From: CAISCU01 sp943361925
Lineage (GTDB): Bacteria > Bacteroidota > Bacteroidia > UKL13-3
DNA: 64,000 nt
Direction of reading: 5' to 3'
NCBI GenBank assembly: GCA_943361925.1
Contig: CALRIT020000016.1
Coordinates: 49,095 to 113,094, forward strand
In this document: piece after piece, positions 1-9,680 of the stretch
How the letters are laid out: every line of letters starts with the position of its first letter
Position numbering within the stretch: the first letter of the stretch is position 1
The notes under the pieces: model-generated
What the model saw: only the letters and a program-made list of their open reading frames with translations
What the model was told of the DNA's origin: nothing
Databases searched by the model: none
Made by a program: the position numbers and the translations under genes

Positions 1-2118
1 AGTGTTGCAGAAATATTAATTGATAATAGAAACATTATTTGGTACACCGGCAGTGAAGGACTTTTTGCTTATTCCAATTATTCCCATTATCAAATCGACC
101 AAAAAGTAGGTCTTCAATCACAAACAGCCTGGCCAATTATTCAGATAAAAAATAAACTTTATATCGGAACAAATGGAGAAGGCATAAATACGCTGGATTT
201 ATCAATATTAGATATTCCTGCACCTGAAGTAGTACTAAGTCCAATTCAGGTTGAAGGCAAAGAAGCCGGCTTTGTTTGGAAAGCATTTACTTACGACCAA
301 TCTTATCCTGATGATTATAGTTTATCATATTCAGTAAATGGTGGTCCTTGGAGTATTTGGTCAACAGAACAACAAGTTTTAGTTCAGGGTTTAAAATTTG
401 GGGAAAACAAACTTAAATACCGTGTAAAAGGAATTTTTCCGAATCATAATATGAAAGTATATGAAAGTTCAATTAAAGTACCATATCCTTATTATGCTCA
501 GATAAACTTCATATTACCGATTCTTTTACTGGTGCTTGCATTGTTATTTTTATCGATAAAATATTTAATCAACAATAAAAAAAATATAAGTGGTTTAATT
601 AATAAGGAAAAACGCATGGAATCTTATATCCGTTCTATGCCTTTTAATTCTGCAATTTTAAATGAATTAGGCATTTGTTTGGAGTCGTTTTTCCCTTATA
701 ACTCGCGTGGTCAGGAATTTTCTATTCAAGTAAATCAATCTTTATTACAAATGTTTGAACCATTAAAATCACTTGAAATAAAACAAGCTATTGAAAGGTG
801 CATACATTTACAGTTTTATGAAACCAAAGAATTTACATTCCAAAACAAAAATGGAGAAACAAAATACTATGAAATCAGAATTTCACCATTTGAAGAATCG
901 AATGAAATAACCAATAAAACCTTGGTTGTTTTTATAGATGTTACCGAATCAAAATTAAATCAGGAAGAATTGATGAAGGCTAAACAAATTGCAGAAAAAG
1001 CCAATCAAACAAAAATGCAATTTCTTTCAAATATGAGTCATGAAATCAGAACTCCAATGAATGCAATTATTGGAATTACTGATATGATGTTCGACGATAT
1101 TGAAGAACCGATTCAAAAAGAAAATCTATCCTTAATTAAACGTTCGGCTGATAATTTATTGGTTATTATCAATGATATTCTTGATATCTCTAAAATTGAA
1201 TCCGGTAAAGTGGAAATAGAATATATCGATTTTAATTTGATTGAATTAATTGAACAATTAATAGGAACATTTAAGTTTAAAGCTGATAAAAAAGGAATCA
1301 AGTTTCATCATTCATTTCAAAGAAATACACCTGAATATTTACATGGTGACCCTGTTCGATTGAATCAAATATTAGTAAACTTGATAGGTAATGCCATTAA
1401 ATTTACCGAAAAAGGTGAAGTTAAACTCGAAATTCTGGTATTAGAAATAGTAAAAAATCAGGTTCGATTAAAATTTAAAGTAATTGATACAGGTATTGGA
1501 ATAGCAGCTGAAAGTCAGAGTAAAATTTTTGAAAGTTTTGCTCAAGAAGGACGCACAATAACCAGGAGATTTGGGGGTACAGGACTTGGTTTAAGTATAT
1601 CGAAACACCTTGCTGAATTACTAAACGGAACCATTGAATTGGAAAGTGAGCAGGGAAAAGGAAGTATATTTACAGTAATCCTTCCATTTAAATTGGCATT
1701 AAAACTCAATAAATTAGAATATATTAGTCAAGAAAATAGGAATTTACAAAACATTAAGATACTTCTTGTTGAAGATAATAACATGAATCAAATTGTTGTC
1801 AATCAGTTGCTTAAAAAATGGAATGCTCAGGTAACTGGAGCTTTCAATGGAATTGAGGCATTAGAAATACTTCAAAAAGAAGAATTCGACCTAATATTAA
1901 TGGATTTACAAATGCCGGAAATGGATGGATATGAAGCCACCAAAAACATAAGAGAACAGAAAAAGTGGAATAAAATTCCCATCATTGCATTAACGGCAGA
2001 TGCTTTCCCCGAAATAAAGAAACAAGCACTTGAAGCAGGAATGGATGAATTTATAAGCAAACCATTTAATCAAGATGAATTGTATCACAAAATTTCGAAG
2101 CTAGTTTTCAATCAATAA
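1..2118 (+). CDS. Propeller-type hybrid two-component sensor kinase, 5' end missing
   Basis: The reading frame is open from base 1 with no stop, so the gene starts before the window; the ATG at 451 is internal. The first 70 or so residues look like the last blade of a two-component-regulator propeller (IIWYTGSEGLFAY). A Y_Y_Y-like beta domain follows (about 75-165), then one membrane helix (about 170-190). After that come a PAS-like region ending in VVFIDVTESK and a HisKA domain with phospho-acceptor His347 (SHEIRTPMNAIIG). The ATPase domain has N box NQILVNLIGNAIKFT, G1 DTGIGI and G2 GGTGLGLSI. A C-terminal receiver (ILLVEDNNMNQ, Asp635 in LMDLQMPEMDG) completes a hybrid kinase. Members of this family sense periplasmic ligands, often glycans, but no output domain is visible here and the ligand is unknown. 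The next gene begins 10 bases downstream, which suggests co-transcription and perhaps a shared phosphorelay. Confidence 0.9.
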   Translation, partial: SVAEILIDNRNIIWYTGSEGLFAYSNYSHYQIDQKVGLQSQTAWPIIQIKNKLYIGTNGEGINTLDLSILDIPAPEVVLSPIQVEGKEAGFVWKAFTYDQSYPDDYSLSYSVNGGPWSIWSTEQQVLVQGLKFGENKLKYRVKGIFPNHNMKVYESSIKVPYPYYAQINFILPILLLVLALLFLSIKYLINNKKNISGLINKEKRMESYIRSMPFNSAILNELGICLESFFPYNSRGQEFSIQVNQSLLQMFEPLKSLEIKQAIERCIHLQFYETKEFTFQNKNGETKYYEIRISPFEESNEITNKTLVVFIDVTESKLNQEELMKAKQIAEKANQTKMQFLSNMSHEIRTPMNAIIGITDMMFDDIEEPIQKENLSLIKRSADNLLVIINDILDISKIESGKVEIEYIDFNLIELIEQLIGTFKFKADKKGIKFHHSFQRNTPEYLHGDPVRLNQILVNLIGNAIKFTEKGEVKLEILVLEIVKNQVRLKFKVIDTGIGIAAESQSKIFESFAQEGRTITRRFGGTGLGLSISKHLAELLNGTIELESEQGKGSIFTVILPFKLALKLNKLEYISQENRNLQNIKILLVEDNNMNQIVVNQLLKKWNAQVTGAFNGIEALEILQKEEFDLILMDLQMPEMDGYEATKNIREQKKWNKIPIIALTADAFPEIKKQALEAGMDEFISKPFNQDELYHKISKLVFNQ

Positions 2119-2128
2119 TTAAGAATCT

Positions 2129-5100
2129 ATGCACAGGTTACTTAAACGACAATTAAAAAAGATATTCGCGGAGAAAGACCTGAATATCCCTGAAGTTAAC
2201 CAATTAATTGATTTGGTTGATGAAAGCTATAACCACTTTCAGGAAGATTATCAAAAACTGGAGAGAATTCTTGAACTGAGTTCGAAAGAATCTTTCAAAG
2301 AACTAACCAATTTTAAGGGTGCTATTGATGAAGCAGCCATCGTAACTATTACTGATGTAAAAGGAGAAATATTGTTTGCAAATGAAAATTTTGTAAAAAT
2401 ATCAGGCTTCTCTCTTAGCGAACTTATTGGCTCAAATCATAATATTGTTAACTCAGGATATCACCCCAAATCTTTTTGGAAAGAGATGTGGCAAACTATT
2501 GCCAAGGGTGAAACTTTTAAAGCAGAAATCTGTAACAAAAAGAAAAATGGAGAATTGTATTGGGTAAATTCTTCCATTATTCCTTTTATGCTAGAAAATG
2601 GAAAACCCTTTCAATTTATCAGCATAAGATTTGATATTTCTGCAAGAAAAAAGATTGAGGAAGAAATAAAAACACTTGCATTAGTAGCTCAAAAAACCCA
2701 AAATGCAGTAATTATTTCTGATGCAGATGGAAGAGCAATTTGGGCAAATGAGGCATTTACAGATATTACAGAATATTCAGTTGAAGAAGTTGTTGGACAA
2801 ATCCCAGGCCATTTATTACAGGGACCAAATACCAGTGCAGAAACAAAAGCTCTTATAGCTAAAGCTCTTAAAGATAAAGTTCCTTGTAATACCGAAATTC
2901 TTAATTACACAAAATCAAAAAAAACATATTGGATTTCAATTAATATCACCCCACTTTTTGAAGACAATAAACACATTGGTTTTATTGCAATTGAATCTGA
3001 CATTACTGAAAGAAAAATTGCAGAACAACAGCTAATTGAAAACGAAAGAATTCTTCAGGCTTTGAATAAAGCTTCAAGTGAATTATTAGTTAATCCAAAT
3101 TTCAAACAAGCCATAGGAAATTCAATTTCAACGATTGGAAAAGCTTTACAAGTAGACCAAATTCAGATTTATGAAAATACAGATGGAATAAGTCCTGTTT
3201 TAACTGAACGCTTTTTTTGGGAAAGATTCAAAGGGAATTTTATACCAAACAGAATTGAAAAACAAAATTTAACCTACGAATCAAGTGGTTTTCAAAACTG
3301 GATAGAAACGCTTTCAAATGGAAAAATTGTTAGGGATACTTATCAAGAAAATATAATAGTTGGAAATACCTCTTCACAGCAACATTCACTGGTTATTTCG
3401 CCTATACATATCCAAGGGAATTTCTGGGGATTTATTGCTTTTAATTATGACAATCCTTATAAACACTGGAGCAAATCTGAAGAACAATTTCTACTAAACT
3501 TTTCAAATACTTTAGGAGCTGCAATAGAAAGAAATACTTCAGAGAATAAATTAAAAGAAAATGAGGAGAAATTCAGATTACTGATTGAATCTGCAACTGA
3601 TATTTTCTACTATACCGATTCGTTAGGTAATTTTACTTATGTAAACGAAATCGCTTCAAAAATTACAGGTTATTCAAATGAAGAATTACTTTCAATGAAA
3701 TACCTTGATTTAGTTGAACCTTCGCACAGAAAGGAAGTAAAAAGCTTCTACTCTATTCAAACTTTCAAAGGCCAAAGAGTTACTTACAACGAGTTCCCAA
3801 TTAGAACAAAATCAGGCAAAATAGCTTGGGTTGGACAAAATGTTCAATTAATAGTTCATGGTGGGAAAGTTGAAGGAATTCAAGCCATTGCCAGAGATAT
3901 TACTAACTTAAAAACTGCTCAGTTAGAAGTTGAGGTTTCACGTAATTTCTTAAATGAAATTATTGATTCTATTCCAAATCCATTGTTTGTTAAAAATCGC
4001 CAGCATCAATGGGTTTTGGTAAATAAAGCTTATTGTAATTTAACCGGCATAGCTAAAGAAAATATTCTTGGAAAAACTGATCATGACTTCCTAAATGCAG
4101 TTGATGCTACACACTATGTTAAACTAGATGAAGAACAATTCCTTGACGAAAAAGAAACAGTTAGAGAAAGCACTGAAATAGATCCAAATGGCGAACTTAA
4201 AAATTTATTGATAAAGAAAAATCTCTTTACCAGCAGAAACAGTCAATTCTTAATTGCAGTATTAACAGATATCACCGAAATTAAAAAACGTGAAAGTGAA
4301 ATTTTACTTTACAATAAAATAACCGATCAAATTAATGATGCCATTTCAGTTGCTGATAAATCAGGTCATTTAATTTATGTAAATCAAAGTCATGCAAATG
4401 CATTAGGAAAATCAAAAGAAGAACTCATTGGAATGCATATCTCTAAAATGGAGAAAGTATTTGAAGACCAAAAACTTTGGGAAACCCATTTTGAGGATGT
4501 AAAAAGAAAAGGTGCCCAAATTATTGAAGGTTCAAATATTAAAAAAGATGGAAGTTCTTTCCCGGTTGAAGCGAGCGTAAACTGGGTAAACCTAGATGGT
4601 AAAGAAGTTGTAGTAGCTGCTATTCGTGATATTACCGAAAGAAAGAAAATCGAGAAGGAAATCAGAGATAAGAGTCAGATTTTAAAAGCCATTACCGATA
4701 ATTTACCAGTAATACTTTACCGTGTAAACAAAGAAGGAATTTTCACAGAAAGTATTGGTAAAGGCCTAAGTAGAATCAGCCTTGATAATAATGAGCTCAA
4801 CAATAAAAACTTTAGAGATGTATACAATAAGGAAGATTACCCTGTTTTATACAAGCAATTAGAGGAAGCACTTACGTTAAGACAATCTAATAATTATGTA
4901 ACCTCAGGAATGGGGCCTAACGGAATATGGTACTATGACAATTTTGTGTTTGCAGATGAAACAGATGCAGATAGCATTATTGGATTTGCGCTGGATATAA
5001 CAGAAAGAAAAGAGGCTGAAGATTTGGTTTTACAAAGCGAAAAACGTTTCCGTTCGCTTGTTCAAAATGCTACAGATATTACAACGGTTCTTTCAGCAAA

Positions 5101-7276
5101 TGGAGAAGTTATTTATGAAAGTCCTTCCTTCTACAGAATTTTCGGTTACGAAGAAAATGATGTAAAAAACAAAACCATTTTTGAATTAATTCACCCTGAA
5201 GATGTTGAACACGCAATAGTTGAATTCCAAAAAGGATTGGAAAAAGGCGGCGTTTCATCTTCAGTTCAGTTTAGAATGCGTCATAAGGATGGCCATTATA
5301 TTTCGGTAGAATCTATTGGCAATAACCTTTTAAATGAACCAGAAGTTAACGGAATTGTTGTGAACTCAAGGGATATTACTGAACGGTTAAGAGCAGAAGA
5401 AGAAAGTAATAGACTTAAACTATTCTATGAAAATATCTTAAATAAAATTCCTTCAGATGTAGTGGTATTTAACCATGAACACCAATATTTATTTATCAAT
5501 GAAATGGCTGTTCGTGATAGTGAAAAACGCAAATGGTTGATTGGACATAACGATTATGATTATTGTAAAAAATACAATGTTCCTGTTGAAATTGCTGATA
5601 CAAGAAGAAATACATTTAATACTGTAATTGAATCAAAAACACAATTAGAATTCGAAGAAAAATTAGTTAAACCGGATGGCTCGAACAGGTGGATGTTAAG
5701 AAGAATGTATCCTGTTTTGGATGAAAAGCAACATGTTGCTTTCATGATTGGTTTCGGTATTGATATTACCGAAAGAAAAGTAGCAGAAGAAATTGTTAAA
5801 GAAAGTGAAGAACGACTTTCACTTGCTATTAATTCAGCTAATCTGGGAATTTGGGATTGGAAAATTGATGAAAACAAATTGATTTGGGACCACTCAATGT
5901 ACAAATTGTTTGATGTTGAACCAGAAAGTTTCTCAGGTGATTATGATGCATTTGATAAAACTTTACATCCAGATGATAGACAAAGAGTAAATGAGGAGGT
6001 TGCTCAATCATTGTACTCTGAACTAGGATTTGCAAGCAGCTTTAGAATCATCAGCAAGACAGGTAAAATAAAATATATCAATACCTATTCTAAGATTTTT
6101 AGAAAAGAAGATAAAACTCCATTTAGAATGATTGGAGTAAACTTTGATATCACAGAATCTAAACTTGCTGAACAAAGAATTTTAAAACAACAACATGATT
6201 TAGAAGAAGCACAGCATATTGCTCGAGTAGGTGGTTGGGAAATTCAGGTTGATACCCAAACTATCAGCTGGACCAAAGAAATGTTTAATATTTGCGAAAA
6301 GCCGGTAGACTATCAACCAAGCTTAAATGATACCTATAATTTATTCACGAGCGAAACCAGGGAACAAATCAGGGAATCATTTGTAAAAGCCATTCAAACC
6401 TACGAGCCATTTGAACACGAAGCCAAAATCAAAATTGGCAAAAGAAAATTCCTTGATATCCGAATTAAAGGTTTACCATTAAATGAAAACGGAAAAGTTT
6501 CAACCATTAAAGGAATTTTCCAAGATATCAGTGCTGAAAAAGAATCGAAACGCCAGCTTGAGTTATATACTGAGGAACTTGAAAAGAAAAATAAAGAATT
6601 AGATCAATTTGCCTACGTAGTTTCTCACGATTTAAAAGCGCCATTACGAGGAATCAACAACCTTTCGATGTGGATTGAAGAAGACATGGAAGGAAAATTG
6701 GAAGAGGATACAAAAAACAACCTCGACCTCATGCGTAAGCGTGTGAAAAGAATGGAAGGATTGATTGACGGAATTCTTCAGTATTCAAGAGCAGGTAGAA
6801 TTAAACATGAAGCAAGTTCATTCAGCTTGAAAAATAGCATTGAAGAAATGATTGAAAGTTTAAGTCCGCCTGAAAAATTCAAATTCAAAATTGCAGAAGA
6901 TTTACCACCATTGGTAACTGAAAAAATTGCTATTGAACAAATTTTCGCCAATTATATTAGTAATGCTATTAAATATAATAACAATCCAGAACCGGTAGTT
7001 GAAGTTAGCTGGAAACAAAATGGAGATTTATTTGAATTCTGTGTGGCAGATAACGGACCGGGAATTGAAAAAGAATTTCATGAAAAGGTTTTTGTGATTT
7101 TCCAAACCCTACAAGCAAGAGATACATTTGAAAGTACCGGTGTAGGATTAGCAATTGTTAAAAAGATAGTTGAAGACAAAGGAGGCAAAGTTTGGATTGA
7201 ATCGGAAAAAGGTGCCGGAACCAAATTCTTCTTCTCTTGGCCTGCAATCAGTGAAACAATTGAAGAAGTTTTATGA
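2129..7276 (+). CDS. Giant multi-PAS/GAF histidine kinase (1715 aa)
   Basis: This is a cytoplasmic-looking sensor kinase with no signal peptide or membrane helix. I count ten PAS domains and one GAF: PAS1 about 55-180, PAS2 180-302, GAF 305-468, PAS3 475-605, PAS4 605-725, PAS5 725-845, PAS6 845-970, PAS7 970-1090, PAS8 1090-1222, PAS9 1222-1352, PAS10 1352-1478. Most PAS units end in the PAC signature DITERK or a variant (for example near 289, 832, 955, 1081, 1211, 1339). The HisKA domain has His1500 in VVSHDLKAPLRGI, and the ATPase domain has NYISNAIKYNN, DNGPGI and STGVGLAIVKKI. There is no receiver, so it must signal to a separate one, possibly the receiver of the hybrid kinase just upstream. 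Ligands of the individual PAS domains cannot be read from sequence. Confidence 0.93.
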   Translation: MHRLLKRQLKKIFAEKDLNIPEVNQLIDLVDESYNHFQEDYQKLERILELSSKESFKELTNFKGAIDEAAIVTITDVKGEILFANENFVKISGFSLSELIGSNHNIVNSGYHPKSFWKEMWQTIAKGETFKAEICNKKKNGELYWVNSSIIPFMLENGKPFQFISIRFDISARKKIEEEIKTLALVAQKTQNAVIISDADGRAIWANEAFTDITEYSVEEVVGQIPGHLLQGPNTSAETKALIAKALKDKVPCNTEILNYTKSKKTYWISINITPLFEDNKHIGFIAIESDITERKIAEQQLIENERILQALNKASSELLVNPNFKQAIGNSISTIGKALQVDQIQIYENTDGISPVLTERFFWERFKGNFIPNRIEKQNLTYESSGFQNWIETLSNGKIVRDTYQENIIVGNTSSQQHSLVISPIHIQGNFWGFIAFNYDNPYKHWSKSEEQFLLNFSNTLGAAIERNTSENKLKENEEKFRLLIESATDIFYYTDSLGNFTYVNEIASKITGYSNEELLSMKYLDLVEPSHRKEVKSFYSIQTFKGQRVTYNEFPIRTKSGKIAWVGQNVQLIVHGGKVEGIQAIARDITNLKTAQLEVEVSRNFLNEIIDSIPNPLFVKNRQHQWVLVNKAYCNLTGIAKENILGKTDHDFLNAVDATHYVKLDEEQFLDEKETVRESTEIDPNGELKNLLIKKNLFTSRNSQFLIAVLTDITEIKKRESEILLYNKITDQINDAISVADKSGHLIYVNQSHANALGKSKEELIGMHISKMEKVFEDQKLWETHFEDVKRKGAQIIEGSNIKKDGSSFPVEASVNWVNLDGKEVVVAAIRDITERKKIEKEIRDKSQILKAITDNLPVILYRVNKEGIFTESIGKGLSRISLDNNELNNKNFRDVYNKEDYPVLYKQLEEALTLRQSNNYVTSGMGPNGIWYYDNFVFADETDADSIIGFALDITERKEAEDLVLQSEKRFRSLVQNATDITTVLSANGEVIYESPSFYRIFGYEENDVKNKTIFELIHPEDVEHAIVEFQKGLEKGGVSSSVQFRMRHKDGHYISVESIGNNLLNEPEVNGIVVNSRDITERLRAEEESNRLKLFYENILNKIPSDVVVFNHEHQYLFINEMAVRDSEKRKWLIGHNDYDYCKKYNVPVEIADTRRNTFNTVIESKTQLEFEEKLVKPDGSNRWMLRRMYPVLDEKQHVAFMIGFGIDITERKVAEEIVKESEERLSLAINSANLGIWDWKIDENKLIWDHSMYKLFDVEPESFSGDYDAFDKTLHPDDRQRVNEEVAQSLYSELGFASSFRIISKTGKIKYINTYSKIFRKEDKTPFRMIGVNFDITESKLAEQRILKQQHDLEEAQHIARVGGWEIQVDTQTISWTKEMFNICEKPVDYQPSLNDTYNLFTSETREQIRESFVKAIQTYEPFEHEAKIKIGKRKFLDIRIKGLPLNENGKVSTIKGIFQDISAEKESKRQLELYTEELEKKNKELDQFAYVVSHDLKAPLRGINNLSMWIEEDMEGKLEEDTKNNLDLMRKRVKRMEGLIDGILQYSRAGRIKHEASSFSLKNSIEEMIESLSPPEKFKFKIAEDLPPLVTEKIAIEQIFANYISNAIKYNNNPEPVVEVSWKQNGDLFEFCVADNGPGIEKEFHEKVFVIFQTLQARDTFESTGVGLAIVKKIVEDKGGKVWIESEKGAGTKFFFSWPAISETIEEVL

Positions 7277-7746
7277 GAAAAATAGGGTTTATAATTATAA
7301 TACTAGTAGGATTTCTCAGTGAATCAAAAGCACAATGCATTGATTCACTGAGAATAAGTCCAACTTTCCCCTGTCCTGATTTATTATACAATCCGGTTTG
7401 TGGTTGCGATAATGTAACTTATAGGAACCTTTGTTACGCATTAAACCGGAATGGCGTATTATATTATACTGAAGGAACTTGTACCGGATTTGAGTTGGAT
7501 GTATTTCCAAATGTGGCAGCTCAGGAGGATATAATAACTATGACATTTTCTCAATCACAGGAAAAAAGTGCCAGTTTTATGTTGGTAGATGTTTGGGGAA
7601 AGGTATTTATACAAAGAACCCTGCCCGCTCAAAAACGATTTGAATTTCAATTAAACGAATTGGTTTATTTACCAAGAGGCCCCTATATCGCAATTATTTA
7701 TAATCCTGAAGGAAAATATCGATACGTAAAATTCGTAAAATTGTAA
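7273..7746 (+). CDS. Secreted Kazal-type protein with T9SS-like C-terminal domain
   Basis: The 157-residue protein has a signal peptide (about 1-20, ending SKAQ). A Kazal-like domain (about 21-70) follows, with six cysteines and the core NPVCGCDNVTYRNLCYAL, as in Kazal-type serine protease inhibitors. Residues 75-157 form a beta-rich tail (MLVDVWGKVF, then LPRGPYIAIIYN and a basic KFVKL end) that resembles a T9SS type A sorting domain without the usual YPNP start. Its ATG overlaps the stop of the giant kinase (ATGA), so translation is probably coupled. Inhibition of a protease is inferred from the family only; the target is unknown. Confidence 0.75.
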   Translation: MRKIGFIIIILVGFLSESKAQCIDSLRISPTFPCPDLLYNPVCGCDNVTYRNLCYALNRNGVLYYTEGTCTGFELDVFPNVAAQEDIITMTFSQSQEKSASFMLVDVWGKVFIQRTLPAQKRFEFQLNELVYLPRGPYIAIIYNPEGKYRYVKFVKL

Positions 7747-7910
7747 AGAAAAGCGGGGCGAAAATCAAAATTAAATTGGCCTTGAAAAAAAAATTTAGGC
7801 CCCATTACACAATATTTTAATAAATAGATTTTTTTAATTGTTTCAGATTCAAGGGAAAAGGCTTATTATTGCCTCCCCAAATACTAGAAAAAGGTTTTTT
7901 AAACATTTTG

Positions 7911-7941
7911 TTGTGAATTAGAAAACCTTGCCCTATTTTTG
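7911..7941 (+). promoter_or_regulatory. Bacteroidota-type promoter for rplM-rpsI-rpsB
   Basis: TTG (7911-7913), a 20-base spacer and TATTTTTG (7934-7941) match the phylum consensus TTG-N19-21-TAnnTTTG. The expected start of transcription near 7945-7948 gives a leader of about 20-25 bases before the GTG of rplM. Confidence 0.7.
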
Positions 7942-7968
7942 CAACCCATTTAATATAAAGTAAGAGAC

Positions 7969-8412
7969 GTGGACGCATTGAGTTACAAAACCATTTCTGC
8001 CAACAAGGCTACATCAACCAAAGATTGGTTGGTTGTTGATGCTGAAGGACAGACATTAGGACGTTTTGCCAGTAAAATTGCCAATATTCTAAGAGGCAAA
8101 CACAAAACCAACTTCACACCGCATGCAGATTGTGGTGACAACGTGATTATTATCAATGCTGATAAAATCCGTTTTACAGGAAACAAAATGAACGAAAAGG
8201 AATACAAATTCTTCTCAGGTTACCCTGGAGGATTGCGTTTCGAAGTAGCGAAAAACATTTTGGTACGCAGACCTACTTACATTGTAGAACATGCAATTAA
8301 AGGTATGTTACCTAAAAATAAATTAGGAGCAGAATTATTCCGCAACCTATATGTGTACGCTGGATCTGAGCATCCGCATAGTGCACAACAACCTAAAGAA
8401 TTAAAATTCTAA
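7969..8412 (+). CDS. rplM: 50S ribosomal protein L13
   Basis: Large-subunit protein uL13, an early assembly protein that binds 23S rRNA. The 147 residues are the normal family length. The sequence has the expected blocks (VVDAEGQTLGRFASKIA near the N-terminus, GDNVIIINADKIRFTGNK in the middle, LRNLYVYAG-like LFRNLYVYAGSEHPH at the end). The start is a GTG preceded by a purine-rich TAAGAGA; no in-frame ATG near the start gives a better fit. It is first in an operon with rpsI, 3 bases downstream, and the conserved L13-S9 pair is standard in bacteria. Confidence 0.97.
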   Translation: MDALSYKTISANKATSTKDWLVVDAEGQTLGRFASKIANILRGKHKTNFTPHADCGDNVIIINADKIRFTGNKMNEKEYKFFSGYPGGLRFEVAKNILVRRPTYIVEHAIKGMLPKNKLGAELFRNLYVYAGSEHPHSAQQPKELKF

Positions 8413-8415
8413 TCG

Positions 8416-8802
8416 ATGGAAGTTAATAACGCAATTGGAAGAAGAAAAACAGCGGTTGCCCGTGTGTACTTAACAGCAGGTACAGGCAAAATGACTGTTA
8501 ACGGAAAAGAAATAAAAGAGTATTTTCCTAGTATCGTTTTGTTGAGTGCAGCTCATAAAGCATTTGAAGTAACTAATACAAACGGTCAGTTTGATGTAAA
8601 CGCTCACTTAGATGGTGGTGGAATGCATGGACAAGCTGATGCTTTGAAATTAGCTATCTCACGTGCATTGGTAAAATACAGTGCAGAATTGAAACCAGCA
8701 TTGAAGGCAGCAGGTTTATTAACCCGTGACCCTCGTATGGTAGAACGTAAAAAACCGGGACAGAAGAAAGCCCGTAAACGTTTCCAGTTCGTAAAACGTT
8801 AA
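8416..8802 (+). CDS. rpsI: 30S ribosomal protein S9
   Basis: Small-subunit protein uS9, 128 residues, of normal length. The N-terminal IGRRKTAVARVYL and the C-terminal basic tail KKARKRFQFVKR are diagnostic. In the family the tail reaches the P-site tRNA. It lies 3 bases after rplM and 19 bases before rpsB, and no terminator separates the three genes. Confidence 0.97.
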   Translation: MEVNNAIGRRKTAVARVYLTAGTGKMTVNGKEIKEYFPSIVLLSAAHKAFEVTNTNGQFDVNAHLDGGGMHGQADALKLAISRALVKYSAELKPALKAAGLLTRDPRMVERKKPGQKKARKRFQFVKR

Positions 8803-8821
8803 TCCGAATCTTTATAATTAT

Positions 8822-9565
8822 ATGTCTAAAATCACTCAAGAAGAGTTGTTGGAAGCGGGCGTGCACTTTGGTCACCTTACCCGCAAATGGAATCCGAAGA
8901 TGGCTCCTTACATTTTCATGGAGAAAAACGGAATCCACCTCATCGATCTGCACAAGACAGCTGTGAAGCTGGATGAGGCCGCACTAGCCATCAAAAACAT
9001 TGTTAAATCAGGCCGTAAGGTGTTGTACGTTGCAACAAAAAAACAAGCCAGAGAAATCATCGAAAACGAAGCAAAGCGTGTAAACATGCCTTATGTTAGT
9101 GACCGTTGGTTAGGTGGTATGTTAACGAACTTCGCTACTGTACGCAAAAGCATCAAGAAAATGCAAACTCTTGATAAATTAGCGTCAGATGGTACTTACA
9201 CTAACATCAACAAAAAAGAACGTTTGATGATCGAACGTGAAAAAATTAAACTTGATAAAGTTTTAGGTGGTATTGCTGATTTAAACAGATTACCAGCTGC
9301 TTTATTCATTGTTGATATCAAACGTGAACATATTGCTGTTGCTGAAGCAACTAAGCTTAATATCCCAACTTTTGGTATTGTTGATACAAATTCTGATCCA
9401 ACATTAGTTGATTACGCAATCCCTGCAAATGATGATGCAGCTAAATCAATTGCTTTAATCACTAAATACATTACAGATTCTATCGTTGAAGGTCTTAGCG
9501 AACGTAAACGTGAAAAAGAAGAAACTGTAGAAAAAGAAGCAGTAGTAGAAAAAGAAGAAGCATAA
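8822..9565 (+). CDS. rpsB: 30S ribosomal protein S2
   Basis: Small-subunit protein uS2, 247 residues. Typical family blocks are visible: LLEAGVHFGHLTRKWNPKM at the N-terminus, VATKKQAREIIENEA, RWLGGMLTNFATVRKSI and IVDTNSDPTLVDYAIPANDD. The last 25 or so residues are a low-complexity tail of Glu, Lys and Val, which varies within the family. A terminator-like hairpin follows, so tsf may be expressed partly from its own promoter even though the rpsB-tsf order is conserved. Confidence 0.97.
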   Translation: MSKITQEELLEAGVHFGHLTRKWNPKMAPYIFMEKNGIHLIDLHKTAVKLDEAALAIKNIVKSGRKVLYVATKKQAREIIENEAKRVNMPYVSDRWLGGMLTNFATVRKSIKKMQTLDKLASDGTYTNINKKERLMIEREKIKLDKVLGGIADLNRLPAALFIVDIKREHIAVAEATKLNIPTFGIVDTNSDPTLVDYAIPANDDAAKSIALITKYITDSIVEGLSERKREKEETVEKEAVVEKEEA

Positions 9566-9588
9566 TCTTATATTATACTATTCCAATA

Positions 9589-9639
9589 CAAAAAGAGAAT
9601 TTGAGAATTACCCGCGTAAATTTCAAGTTCTCTTTTTTT
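9589..9639 (+). terminator. Terminator-like hairpin between rpsB and tsf
   Basis: The arm AAAAAGAGAATTTGA (about 9590-9604) pairs with TTTCAAGTTCTCTTTTT (about 9621-9637), with wobble pairs, and ends in a T run. It may act as a full terminator or as an attenuator that sets the rpsB to tsf ratio. Confidence 0.65.
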
Positions 9640-9680
9640 AAATAGACCATTCAAAAACAAAAAAATTAAATATTACAATT

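Noticed and set aside
451..453. ATG at 451 as the start of the hybrid kinase
   Set aside because: The upstream frame is open to base 1 and encodes the sensor part of the same protein.
5560..5904. Minus-strand open frame of 114 codons
   Set aside because: It lies wholly inside the multi-PAS kinase gene, has no recognisable domain and is a shadow of that coding sequence.
7747..7910. Leader-type regulatory RNA before rplM
   Set aside because: The promoter lies at 7911-7941, leaving only about 20-25 leader bases, too short for a ribosomal-protein leader structure.
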